Origin: Puccinia triticina
Taxonomy: Eukaryota; Basidiomycota; Pucciniomycetes; Pucciniales; Pucciniaceae
Length of the DNA stretch: 64,000 nucleotides
Assembly: GCF_026914185.1 (NCBI RefSeq)
Contig: NC_070575.1
Coordinates: 3,183,001-3,247,000, forward strand
Direction of reading: 5' to 3'
The notes beneath the pieces are model-generated. The model had not been told where the DNA came from. It did no database searches and saw nothing but the letters and a program-made list of their open reading frames with translations. Positions 1 through 9,608 of this stretch are shown in pieces (within the stretch, counting starts at the first letter, position 1; each line of letters starts with the position of its first letter). The translations under genes were made by a program, and so were the position numbers.

Positions 1-609
1 TGAGACCCACGGTGCCGCCCAATCTAGCCCTCCTTCCGTACACTCAGCGCCCTTGACGGGAAGCGTCCTCAGGACCTATGGACATTATCCCGGAAGAGGA
101 GGAGCTATCCAGCCTCATCAGTATGTTCAACAAACAATTTGACCTTTTTGTCCGCGCCAGAGAAGCGCAGAACATATTAACTATGAGGTGTCTCCTGTAA
201 GAGCCAACAATAGGGGGCTCTTCACTGGAGGGAAACTGGCACTGGGAAAAGGAAAGGCTGAGCCTTGAGAGCTTTCTAGAACCAACGATGGTGTGGATTA
301 CAGAAACCTAGCTCAGGAGAGATGGAAGGAACATCTCTGTCAGACTATCTAAAATGGTTCTGGGAAGGAGGAGAAAGGAAGAGGGAGAAGGAGGAAACTG
401 GACAGACTCACCTAGCTCAGGAGAGATGGAAGGAACATCTCTGCTGAGCTAGGAGGGGCGGGGGAATGGCTGGACTAAGTTCCGGTCAGTTTGGGATCCT
501 GGGATCCTTCTTGTGACACCCCCAAGGGGGGGTTACATCTCCTCTCCCAAGCCTCAATGACCCAGGAAATGATCATAGATCTAGTTGGCAGGAACGACAG
601 GATACATCT
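1..609 (+). other. Leader region of Gypsy-1, with a 33-bp direct repeat
   Basis: No convincing gene is seen before the Gag reading frame. A 33-bp sequence at 307-339 is repeated exactly at 411-443, about 104 bp apart. The stretch between the copies is purine-rich. It is read here as the retrotransposon's untranslated leader, because Gag coding follows and the chromovirus proteins are downstream. Confidence 0.55.
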
Positions 610-3600
610 GTGTCAGGATTGGATCCCCAGAGAGGAACTCAACAATCTAGAAATCTCTCTGACGCATCAGAACAACGGCAATGTGCCGCCAAACTCAACC
701 GCGCTACAAATCCGAACTCCTTTGCAGCTAGCAATGATACCGCATGCCAGCCGACAGCCGTTGCTAGTCACGCCGACTCCAGAGCCTACGGGTTTTCAGC
801 ACAGAGCCTTGGCGCAGGAGTTCCAGGCTCCTATCCCTTCCAATCTTCCAGAATCTTGTCCACAGCCGCAACCTCAACTGCGCCCAGAGAATCAGAACTA
901 CCAAGAAACTCCCTTGCCGCCGCCGCCACAGCCGCAGACGCTCCAAGTGAGGTTGCCACCAGCTTCTATACCGCAAGAGGTGGTTCAGTTATTCCGCCCC
1001 AGCCCGCAATATCAAACTGGCGGCTACAATCCACACCTTTATCCTCAAATGCCGCAAGAATTCGCAGGCCACAACCCCCCACATCCTCAAAACAACTGGA
1101 GAGGATCAGGAAGGAAGTGGAGACGCCCCCAGGACGACACTCAGAGAGTTCTAGAAATAGGAGGATACCTGATGAGAGCCACACAAGGAGTGAGGAGAGG
1201 CTATTGACGCGGGAGAGCCAGAGGGAGAGGGCCTTATTAGATGAATCTTTGCCTAAAAGTTCTTTAAGTAGTGATTCCCCACTAGGCCTTAGTTTAGATG
1301 TTGACAATCTCTCTGATCCTTCAAATAGAGAATTTTTCCTCAATAATCTGAACACTGAAATGTCTAGAAATCATCCTTTGTTTCTAGAAGAAAAATTACA
1401 AGTCTTGTTCTCTAAATTTCTCTCTGAATTATCTGGTACTGTTGAAACCATTCCTGGTACCCTTCTTGAATCTTGTGTCAGCAATTTCAAAGATGTCCTG
1501 AATCATTCCATTCTTGATCTGTTTAAAAATGAATTCATTCCCTTTTTTCTTGACCAAATCCTGAACAACATAGGTGAAAGTGCCAGGGAGAAGTCCACAG
1601 TGAATAACAATGTGTTAGAACAACTGAAGAAACACATAGATGAGAAGTTTGAGACAGTTCAAGATTTAATTCTGGTAAATGAATCCCAATGTCATTCTAA
1701 CATGGATACAATTGGTCAAAATGTGAAAGATTTTGAAGGGAAAGTGAGCAACAATCTTTCATCCATTGGTAATCAGATGATCAATGACCTTCATGCCAAT
1801 GAGCACAACAGATTTGAACAATCTAAGAGGAGATTCAGTGACATATCTTCTGTAGTAAACTCTGTGAGCTCAAAGCTGGATTTGTTGATAATACCAGATG
1901 ACAGAGACCAACCCCCTCATCTCTTATACAATAATCCCTTTCAGAATGTCCACCATGAGCAACAACAGGAACACAGAGCCCCTCTTCCTGTTCCTACTCC
2001 TGAACCTCAGAGACCACCAAGAGATAAATTTCCCAAGCCTGCAAGCAATACTCCTGATGCAAAGGCCCAAGAAGAATTCCCCTACATTGATCATGGAGCA
2101 ATAGACTTTGAAATGAGGAAGGAATTGTGGAAAGGTATCCCCAAGAATGGAGACTGGGAGAAATTCTCTGGAGAATTGCCTTACAATCATGAAATTTGGA
2201 TTGAAAACACTGATATCCTGGTCAGAGACTACTTGATGTTAGATAACATGATAATCAGTAGATTAACAATCTTGTTGACTGACACTGCAAGGAATTGGTA
2301 CCTAGGCATCAGAGACCAGTATGGAAACAAATCTTGGGCTTGGTGGAAGAATGCCATCAGAAACAAGTTTGGCACTGAGAACTGGAAATGGAAAATGCAA
2401 CAAGAGTTTGAGAATGATCACTTTGCCTATTATGGGAGGAAAATCCATAAATGGTTTGGTAATCAGAAAGAAAGACTGAAGGCTTATCAACCTGAACTCA
2501 GCGAGTATCTTATTTGTGAGAAAATCTTGAAGCAATGCCCTCCAAACCTTGAGCATGCTGTTAAAAGCAGATACAAAAGAGATGCTACTGAGATGAGTTT
2601 TGAGGATATGGTTATAATTGCTGAAGAAGTCATAGACAGAGTCATGAAAAGGAACAAGCCTGTGACAAACAATTATAACACTCCTAACAGATCCCAATGG
2701 AGAAACAATACTGCCCCTGAGAAAACTGATAAGCCAACTGACTCCTCTACCAAAAGGAATCCTTTCTCTGCCCCTGAGAAAGAAAAACTTATATGTCATT
2801 TCTGCAAACAAACTGGCCACTTCTCCAGGGAATGCCCTAAGAAGAAGAACAGAATCAATAATGTAGGAATGGATGATGATGATGATCCCAAGAGTGACAA
2901 TGGAGAAGATCGAGGTGAACCACATAAGTCTGAATCAGAACTAGATGAAGAGGAAGAGAATCATAGAACCAATCACATGATTCTTTCCATGGACAATGGA
3001 AATGGTGCCAATTATGATCCCTTAGTTGATTTTGATTTTGGAGCACATGCTGTAGAGTGTGAGATAAACCAAGACTTCTCCATTGCTGAAATTCAAGCTG
3101 AAACTCATCAACCTCAGACCTGGGACAAATCCTGCCAGTCTTCCCACATAGAGGATGCTAGACTGATGAAATGTAAACCTGATAGAGGAAAAGCTCATCT
3201 TACTGGAAAAGCAAATCTCACTACTGTCCTCATTGAATCCAGAGAACACTCATGTCTTCTTGATAGTGGAGCTTCTTGCTCAATCATCAGCAACAAATTG
3301 CTGGATTCTATAATACCAGAATGGGAAAACAAGCTCATGCCAATCAACCATGCTAAATTTCACAGCTGTAGTGACCAATTACAGCCAATGGGCATAATGG
3401 AAATGGCTTTGATTTTTTGTCACACTAAAGGTTCCATCAGAATTCTAGCAGAATTTGTAGTTATGAAAAATGCAAGAATAAACTACCTTATCCTTGGAAA
3501 TGATTACATGTCTCTTTATGGCTTTGACATCACAAACAGCAAAGAGAGATTCTTTACCATTGGAAATGAGAACAAGAGGAAGAAATTCAGCTTTAAGTCT

Positions 3601-3825
3601 CATCATCTGGAGAAAATGAGTCCTTCCAATGAAATTTCTTCTGTAAAGAAGTCCCATCCTCAACTACAGAAATTTATTATGGAAGAACTCTGTGAAGCCA
3701 AGTTCAGTGATAAGTTAACTATTGAGCAAAAGGAGAAGCTGTTTAAAGTCCTCTACAATAACAACCTTGCCTTCTCCAACACCAACCAGCCCCTTGGTGC
3801 CATTAGAGGTCAAGTTGACAACTGA
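610..3825 (+). pseudogene. Gypsy-1 Gag and aspartic protease
   Basis: This open frame is about 1071 codons and starts at a GTG, so the real start is uncertain. A Pro/Gln-rich stretch in another frame (491-1207) may be the true N-terminus, joined by a frameshift near 1200. The middle has a helical retrotransposon Gag core (about residues 500-690). A CCHC zinc knuckle (C-x2-C-x4-H-x4-C, about residue 729) follows. Then comes an acidic linker and a retroviral-type protease motif, LDSGAS (about residue 883). The frame stops at 3825 although RT similarity continues at once in another frame. Gag packages the RNA and protease cuts the polyprotein; the whole is broken here. Confidence 0.82.
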
Positions 3826-5636
3826 GAGACCCTAACCTCCTCCTCAGAAGACCTCCTTATCCTGCCAGCCCCAAAAGAAGAGAAGCTCTTGAGCAACATA
3901 TTGAAGAGCTAGTAAACCTGAATGTTCTAAGGAAAGTTGGTCATAATGAGGTAGTTGAGATCACTACCCCTTTAAGCATTGCCTGGCACAATGGAAAGTC
4001 CAGAATGGTAGGAGACTTCAGAGCTTTGAATTCCTATACTGCTTCAGACAGGTATCCCATTCCCAAGATCAGTGAGACTCTGAACAACCTGTCTAAAGCT
4101 AAGTATCTGACCAGTATGGATGTACTCAAAGGTTTTCACCAGAATGTCATTGCAGAAGATTCTAGACATCTACTCAGGATTATTATGCACAAAGGAATCT
4201 ATGAATACCTGAGAATGCCTTTTGGGATCAAGAATGCCCCCTCTCATTTCCAGAGAATGATGGACATTGAGTTCAGAAAAGAAATTGATGAGAAGTGGGT
4301 CATTATCTACGTCATTGATGATATTATCATTATGTCCAACACTTGGGAGGAACACCTCAATAGGATAGACAGGATACTGAAAGTTGTCATCAACATGAAT
4401 ATGAAAATCTCCCTGAAGAAGTGCAATTTTGGATTTGATCAGATCAAAGCTCTAGGCCATATTGTCTCTGGCATTGCCATAAGAATAGATCAGAATAAAG
4501 TAGCTGCTGTCCTCCAAAAGCCTGTGCCTAGTAGTAGGAAAGAAATGCAATCCTTTCTTGGTTTTGCTGGCTACTACAGACAACACATTGAGAAGTTTGC
4601 AGAGATAGCAAAACCTCTAACTGAGCTGACAAGAATTGATGTCATACATGAGATGACTCATCATAGGATAGTAGCCTACAACTTGTTAAAAGAGAAACTG
4701 ACTACAGCTCCATTGCTACTGTTTCTTGACTGGGCCCACCCCTTCACACTATATGTAGATGCTAGCATGACTGGTCTAGGTGCTGCTTTACATCAAGTCT
4801 AAGTCATTGATGGAGTAAGAAAAGAAGGGCCCATTGTTTTCATCTCCAGACAACTGATCAAGGACAGTGAAAAAAGATATGGTGCTAGTCAACTTGAATG
4901 CTTATGTCTGGTCTGGGCCCTGGAAAAACTCCATTACTACTTGGATGGCAGTGTCTTTCATGTTGTAACAGATTGCACAGCAAGGGTGAAAGCGCTGCGC
5001 TTCAAAAAGCGCAGCGCAGTGTGAAGCGCAGCGGTTTTGGTGGCCGCTGCGCTGCGCTGAAAGTAGCGGCCCCGCCCGCTGCGCTACCGCTTTTTGGGTC
5101 TGGCAAGAAGCGGGGACCCGCTACTTTCAGCGGTAGCGCAGCGGAACCATTGCTGCGCTACCGCTTTTTGACCTGGCCGCGTAGCGCTCCCCCGCTGCCA
5201 GCCAAAAAAGTGCAGCGCAGCGCAAAGCGCAGCTGTTTTGGTGGCCGCTGCGCGGCGCTGAAAGGAGTGGCCCTGTCCGCTGCGCTACCGCTTTTTGGGT
5301 CGGGAAAAAAGCGGGCCCCCGCTATTTTCAGCTGTAGCGCAGCGGGACTGGATCTGCGCTACCGCTTTTTGGGCTGACCGCGCAGCGGTTCCCCGCTGCG
5401 CTGCGCTAAAAGACCGCTTTTGTGTAGCGCAGCGCAGCGTTTCAGCCTTGTGCACAGCTTTGAGATCACTGCTTAACATGAAGACTCCCAACAGACATAT
5501 GCTCAGGTGGCAGATTGCTATTCAGGAATACAAAGGCAATATGACCATAATCCACAGAGATGGGAATATTAACAAGAATGCTGATGGACTGAGCAGATGG
5601 GCTTTGCCAAATGATCCTAGTAACCCTGCTTATTAA
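3826..5636 (+). pseudogene. Gypsy-1 reverse transcriptase and RNase H, interrupted by a MITE
   Basis: RT similarity begins right after the Gag-Pro stop (RRPPYPASPK region) and is clear from 4005: a GDFRALN motif, then MPFGIKNAP. The catalytic box reads YVIDD, one residue longer than the usual Y-x-D-D, which would probably disable it. RNase H starts near 4746 (YVDAS motif). An in-frame TAA at 4800-4802 breaks it, and similarity continues after the stop. A 470-bp MITE then splits the RNase H at 4981-5450; its end, including a DGLSR motif, is read at 5458-5636. The remaining polyprotein continues beyond a second insertion. Confidence 0.85.
4981..5450. mobile_element. 470-bp G+C-rich MITE with CAAGG termini, copy 1
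   Basis: The insertion starts CAAGGGTGAAA and ends TTTCAGCCTTG, imperfect inverted repeats of each other. It is flanked by a 7-bp duplication, TGCACAG (4974-4980 and 5451-5457). Removing it restores continuity of the RNase H similarity. The interior is made of short GCGCTGCGC-type repeats around four similar blocks and encodes nothing credible. A near-identical copy lies at 35526-35994 with its own 7-bp duplication. The CAAGG start fits the hAT-type terminal pattern, but hAT normally duplicates 8 bp. Confidence 0.9.
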
Positions 5637-6426
5637 GAGAATTCACAATACTAAGAGTTTATTGCTTGTAAGAAATTGGTCTATCTGTCAAGTACAGAGA
5701 TGAGAGAAAAGAAAGGAAAACAATGGTTTACCTAAGAGTGGATAGGTGGCCGACTCTAAAGGAGCAATACTGATATAAAGATGAAATGAAATAACTGCTA
5801 AGCAGCTAGAGGCGCGCAGAGGCGACAAGGACAATTGCGTCTAGGAGAGGCAACTGCGCTCGGCGTCAGTGCTGAGTCTTCCTGATGAGAAGATATTAGG
5901 AGAGAAAGGATCTCTTACAAGGACTCGGTAGGTGGAGCGCTTAACACTTGCCTAACCGAGCTGCGAGGCTTTGAGCGCTGCTGATATCTGCATAATAAGT
6001 ATTCCGACAGTTAGCATCTAGGTGCTATTATAAGGCACTGCAGCGCAGGACTCACCTTCTCTCGATGGGCTGGTGATCCTTCTGCTGAGGCTGGAACCGG
6101 TTAGGTCTAGATGGGCGTCAGAGGCTGGCGTGCTGTATCAAGGATAAGGATCCTGTCAGCCTCGCTGTCCTAGCTATAACAATCCCAGCGTTCCTACTTA
6201 CCTTGAAGGTGTTTGGGTTGGCTTGGGTCGTTTTGGCACTCCGTCTGCTGTCGACGTGTCTAAGAGTAGAGGTACAAGGTTTCAGCTCTTGCTTACTCCT
6301 CCTGTCTGGGAGCCGCATGCATATGCATGGACCTAGGGAATGCGCGGACTCACCATTCCCCCTTGCGGGGTTAGGGTTTTGCTCCTTGCGCTTTCTTTGA
6401 CCTGGGACGAACCCTGAGTCTTGACA
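5634..6426. mobile_element. 793-bp insertion in Gypsy-1, probable solo LTR
   Basis: Gypsy-1 protein similarity stops at 5633 and resumes at 6432. The inserted segment is flanked by a 5-bp duplication, CTTAT (5629-5633 and 6427-6431), as expected for an LTR retroelement. It ends TTGACA but begins TAAGAG rather than TG, so the first bases may be mutated. No coding frame of interest is seen inside. A small Harbinger- or hAT-type element is less likely given the 5-bp duplication. Confidence 0.65.
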
Positions 6427-6431
6427 CTTAT

Positions 6432-7469
6432 GACCCAGAAGACAAAGATGACGATAGATTCCTCATCATAGGCATACATGTCTCCACTTTCAAGAATGAG
6501 TTCTTTGACTCAGTGAGAGAAGGCTACAAGCTGGACAAGAACAATACCATATTGTCTGAACTTTTGTTGAAAGATGCTAAAGATGCCCAGCTGAAAATTT
6601 CTTTACAAGATCCTTGGAGAAAGCTATATGATGAAGGAAGATTCTCTATATTTGATGGCCTCATCTAATTCAGAGAGAAACACAACTCTGTCCTAGTCCT
6701 AGCTGACAAAGAAAGTATCAACACCATCTTACATGAATGCCATGACAGTGTCTACTCTGGTCATCTTTCTGAAGATAGGACTTTAGAAAAAGTAGCTGAT
6801 ACTGCTTGATGGGCTAACTGGAGACAAAAAACTGGTGAATACTGCTCTTCCTGGGATAGATTCCAGAAAGCAAATAAAGCTACAGGCAAGAGATTTGGAC
6901 TGCTCATGAGAATTGAAGAACCTTCAAAGCCATGGGATGTTATTAACATGGATTTAGTAACTTCCTTATCCCCTGGAGGAGCTGCTGGCTTCAATGCTTG
7001 TCTGGTGATAGTGGAAAGATAATCTAAGACCCCAATATTTGTACCCTGCTTCAAGGATGACTCTGCCATGGACACTGCCATACTGTTTTGGAACAGAGTA
7101 ATGCCTAGAACTGGCATCCCCAGAATCATCATCTCTGATAGAGATCCTAAGATCACATCTGAATTCTGGACTGGTTTACATAGTATGCTAGGAACAAAAC
7201 TCTCCTTCTCCACTGCTTACCACCCTCAGACTGATGAATTAGCTGAAAGGATGATTCAAACACTTGAAGCTATGATCAGGAGGTTTTGTGCATATGGTCT
7301 AGAATTCAAAGACAATGATGGTTACACTCATGACTGGGTTTCACTTCTACCAATCCTTGAGCTAGCATATTGCACCAGCATACATTCAACCACTGGAAAA
7401 CCTCCTGCCATCCTGGAAAAAGGCTGGATCCCAAACCTTCCCAGAAATTTTTTGAAGCAAGACTCTGTA
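6432..7469 (+). pseudogene. Gypsy-1 integrase
   Basis: Resumes after the 793-bp insertion with PEDKDDDRF and runs through the zinc-binding region (HECHDSVYSGH) and the catalytic core: D in NMDLVTS, D in SDRDPK, and E in TDELAER. In-frame stops lie at 6666-6668, 6807-6809 and 7020-7022. The frame then runs into the solo LTR that begins at 7470, so the ORF end at 7502 is an artefact of the insertion. Integrase joins the DNA copy to the host genome; this copy is dead. The C-terminal part resumes at 17633. Confidence 0.85.
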
Positions 7470-8343
7470 TGTCAGCTGGCTACTATGTCAGAGCCACCGT
7501 GACAAGATACAAATGGAAATATAAAAAGTAGTTTTACATATGAAAGAGACATTATTACTCTTACATATGTAAAACTACCCAAAACATTAAATACATATGT
7601 AAATAATTGATTACTTAGCTTTGTGTAATCAATAAGTAAAATATTATAGAAGATTCTGATGCTACGGGTAAAATAACCTAGGGTACCTCACTTACACGTA
7701 CCCTTAATTATTATCCCTTCCTTGTGTAAACTAACTTCAAAGTTTAAGCAAGAGCATCACGCCCCACGTGAATGCACTCGTATGCATATATTTATATAAG
7801 TACATATGTTTACACCCAGTTTTAGTGACGTAACTGAGGTGTTGTGTATAGTTTAAAAGATGGCTTTATTTGTTGCGTGGCGCACCCAAGCCCGCGTGCT
7901 CTGTTGCCTAGAGCTCAAGCCCGCGCGCAAGGTGTACATATATGCATATTGCATGAACTGGCCCGTAACCACTGCGCCCGGGCTACTAGTAAGTGAGAAT
8001 GGGCCAGAATACGCCCCAATAGCAATACTACATGTGTTATATGTCTTGTACACATGTAATTAAACACCAAACAAGATTTAATTACCACTTCATTCGATAT
8101 AAAAACATTCTAGACTTAAAAGAACTCTTGTAGCGTGCTCAGGAGACACTAGAAAGCGCTCCAGCTTCTCCCAAGCCTCACTACACGTAGATTACAGCTG
8201 TAGTAAATATGTAGAAGAGTTCAAATGAACTGGAGCACTTAATAAGCGCCTCCAGAACATGTATGAAGCACTGCTTGCATGTGTACAAGTGCACAGAAGC
8301 CAGTTCTAGTACCTTCTGTGGCACATTTCCCCAAAATGAGCGT

Positions 8344-9120
8344 TGTGGAGTTCTGGCGCGTACACAGGATCAAGACACCGGGATAAAGGCCTCAAGATCA
8401 TCAAGACCCTCAATATCTCCGGTTATCATTTCTCACCCTCTTTCCTTCTTTCCCTTTCCTTTCTTTCTTCTCTTCCCTTTTGTTTTATGTGGTTTTGTTT
8501 CTGTTTCCTCTATTTACATTTCTTTTACACGTGTCTTTCTCTTTTTTTTCTGTTTCTTCCTTGCGCGCGTTGGAGAGGTTGAGTTGGAGGAGGGTTGGTT
8601 TTGGCTTTGTTTGTTTTCTTGGCCTTTGTTGTTGGTTTGTCTCTTTGGTTGTTCTTTCTTCTCTGCTCATCTTAGTTGTACGGGCGCGGCGGGCGCGAGG
8701 GCTCGTCGCGCGGCATGTCGCGGGCCTGAATCCAAGTTCAGCCGAACTTGGAGGAGGGATCGGCATGGTACTCTCTTTCCCGCAAAAAAGATATCATCAG
8801 AGTTTTGAGAGTTTATTGATCCTGGATCGTGTTGATCCATCCCCGCATCCTCCTGAGTTTTGAGTACCCGAGCCTTCTGAGTTTCTTTCATCTGATCACT
8901 TCCCAATAATCCCGACGGCCACGCCTGCTTCCTTCTGTCCAACCAAAACCGCCGAGGGTATTCCAACCCCCTCGTTCCCTCTCAATAAATCCCCCCCCCA
9001 ACCGCTATCACCTTGTTCGATTTTTTCCCCGATACTTTTCGCAGGACCACCGACGAGGGCAGCACTCAAGCACCATCCCCTCAACCGACTGCCACGGCTC
9101 AGACCCGACAGGAGTCCATA
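8344..9120 (+). repeat. Gypsy-2 5' LTR (777 bp)
   Basis: Starts TGTGGA and ends TCCATA, a one-mismatch inverted repeat. It is the same as 16039-16836 except that it lacks a 20-bp segment near 8938 and one C in a poly-C run near 8991. A pyrimidine-rich block spans about 8420-8570. AATAAA-like motif CAATAAAT lies at about 8983. ORFs seen inside occur identically in both LTRs and are not genes. Confidence 0.93.
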
Positions 9121-9122
9121 TT

Positions 9123-9172
9123 TGGTCCCCCGAGCCGGGATCGAACCAGCGACCTCAAGATTTACAGTCTCG
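9123..9172 (+). other. Gypsy-2 primer-binding site: 50 bp matching the 3' half of tRNA-Tyr
   Basis: Two bases after the LTR begins TGGTCCCCCGAGCC. Its complement reads as a tRNA 3' half: anticodon stem-loop with GUA anticodon, variable loop, a paired T-arm around UUCGAUC, seven acceptor bases, discriminator A and CCA. Nuclear tRNA genes do not encode CCA, so this was copied from a mature tRNA. Ordinary primer sites are about 18 nt and stop at position 58; this one continues to about position 27. Confidence 0.85.
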
Positions 9173-9482
9173 CCTCAGGATTTCGAGACGGACTGGCGGT
9201 CTTAGGCTGGAATTTTCTTTCTTTTTTTTCTTTTGATTATTCGGGATTCTGATTCGGAAGGGTCGGCGCGGAAGAACCAGATCCTTTAAAGCAACAGATT
9301 CTTTTGCCGCGCGACTGATTCGTCTCAGGAGCTCAAGTTTATCTCGAAGTCGTTTCGGGATCCTCGTTTCAGGATCAAGATCAGCGCGAAGTTTTCGTGG
9401 CGTTGGTTAATCGTCCGGGTTTTCTTTTATTTTTTTAATCTTTTCTTAGGGCGTTCAGACGCGGGGCATAGGAGGGATAGAA

Positions 9483-9581
9483 GTAAGTCCCATCCATAGT
9501 GCACCTCTAGGGCTATCTGCGTGTTTCAAACATCACTCGCCACACTGTGAGCCGTCCTATCGCGTCCGCTTTGTTTGTTAG
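9483..9581 (+). other. Intron-like segment 1 in the Gypsy-2 leader (99 bp)
   Basis: Starts with the consensus donor GTAAGT and ends in a T-rich tract plus TTAG. It sits 27 bp before the Gag start codon. Internally it shares GTAAGTCCCATCCA, TGCACCTC and CACTGTGAGCC with four other segments in the element. Splicing is inferred, not shown. Confidence 0.6.
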
Positions 9582-9608
9582 TTCAGTCTGAAGATTCTCA
9601 AGAGCAAG

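Noticed and set aside
4898..5636. ORFs of 113-159 codons over the 470-bp MITE
   Set aside because: They are Ala/Arg-rich translations of GCGCTGCGC repeats, crossing into Gypsy-1.
7853..8063. Two overlapping ORFs on opposite strands in the solo LTR
   Set aside because: They are complementary chance frames around palindromic words in non-coding LTR sequence.
8344..9120. Several 60-180-codon ORFs around 8263-9252 and again at 16038-16601
   Set aside because: They are identical in both LTRs, low complexity, and cross LTR boundaries; they are chance frames in the LTR.
9123..9172. A nuclear tRNA-Tyr gene
   Set aside because: Only the 3' half is present, CCA is encoded, and it lies two bases after an LTR; it is a primer-binding site.
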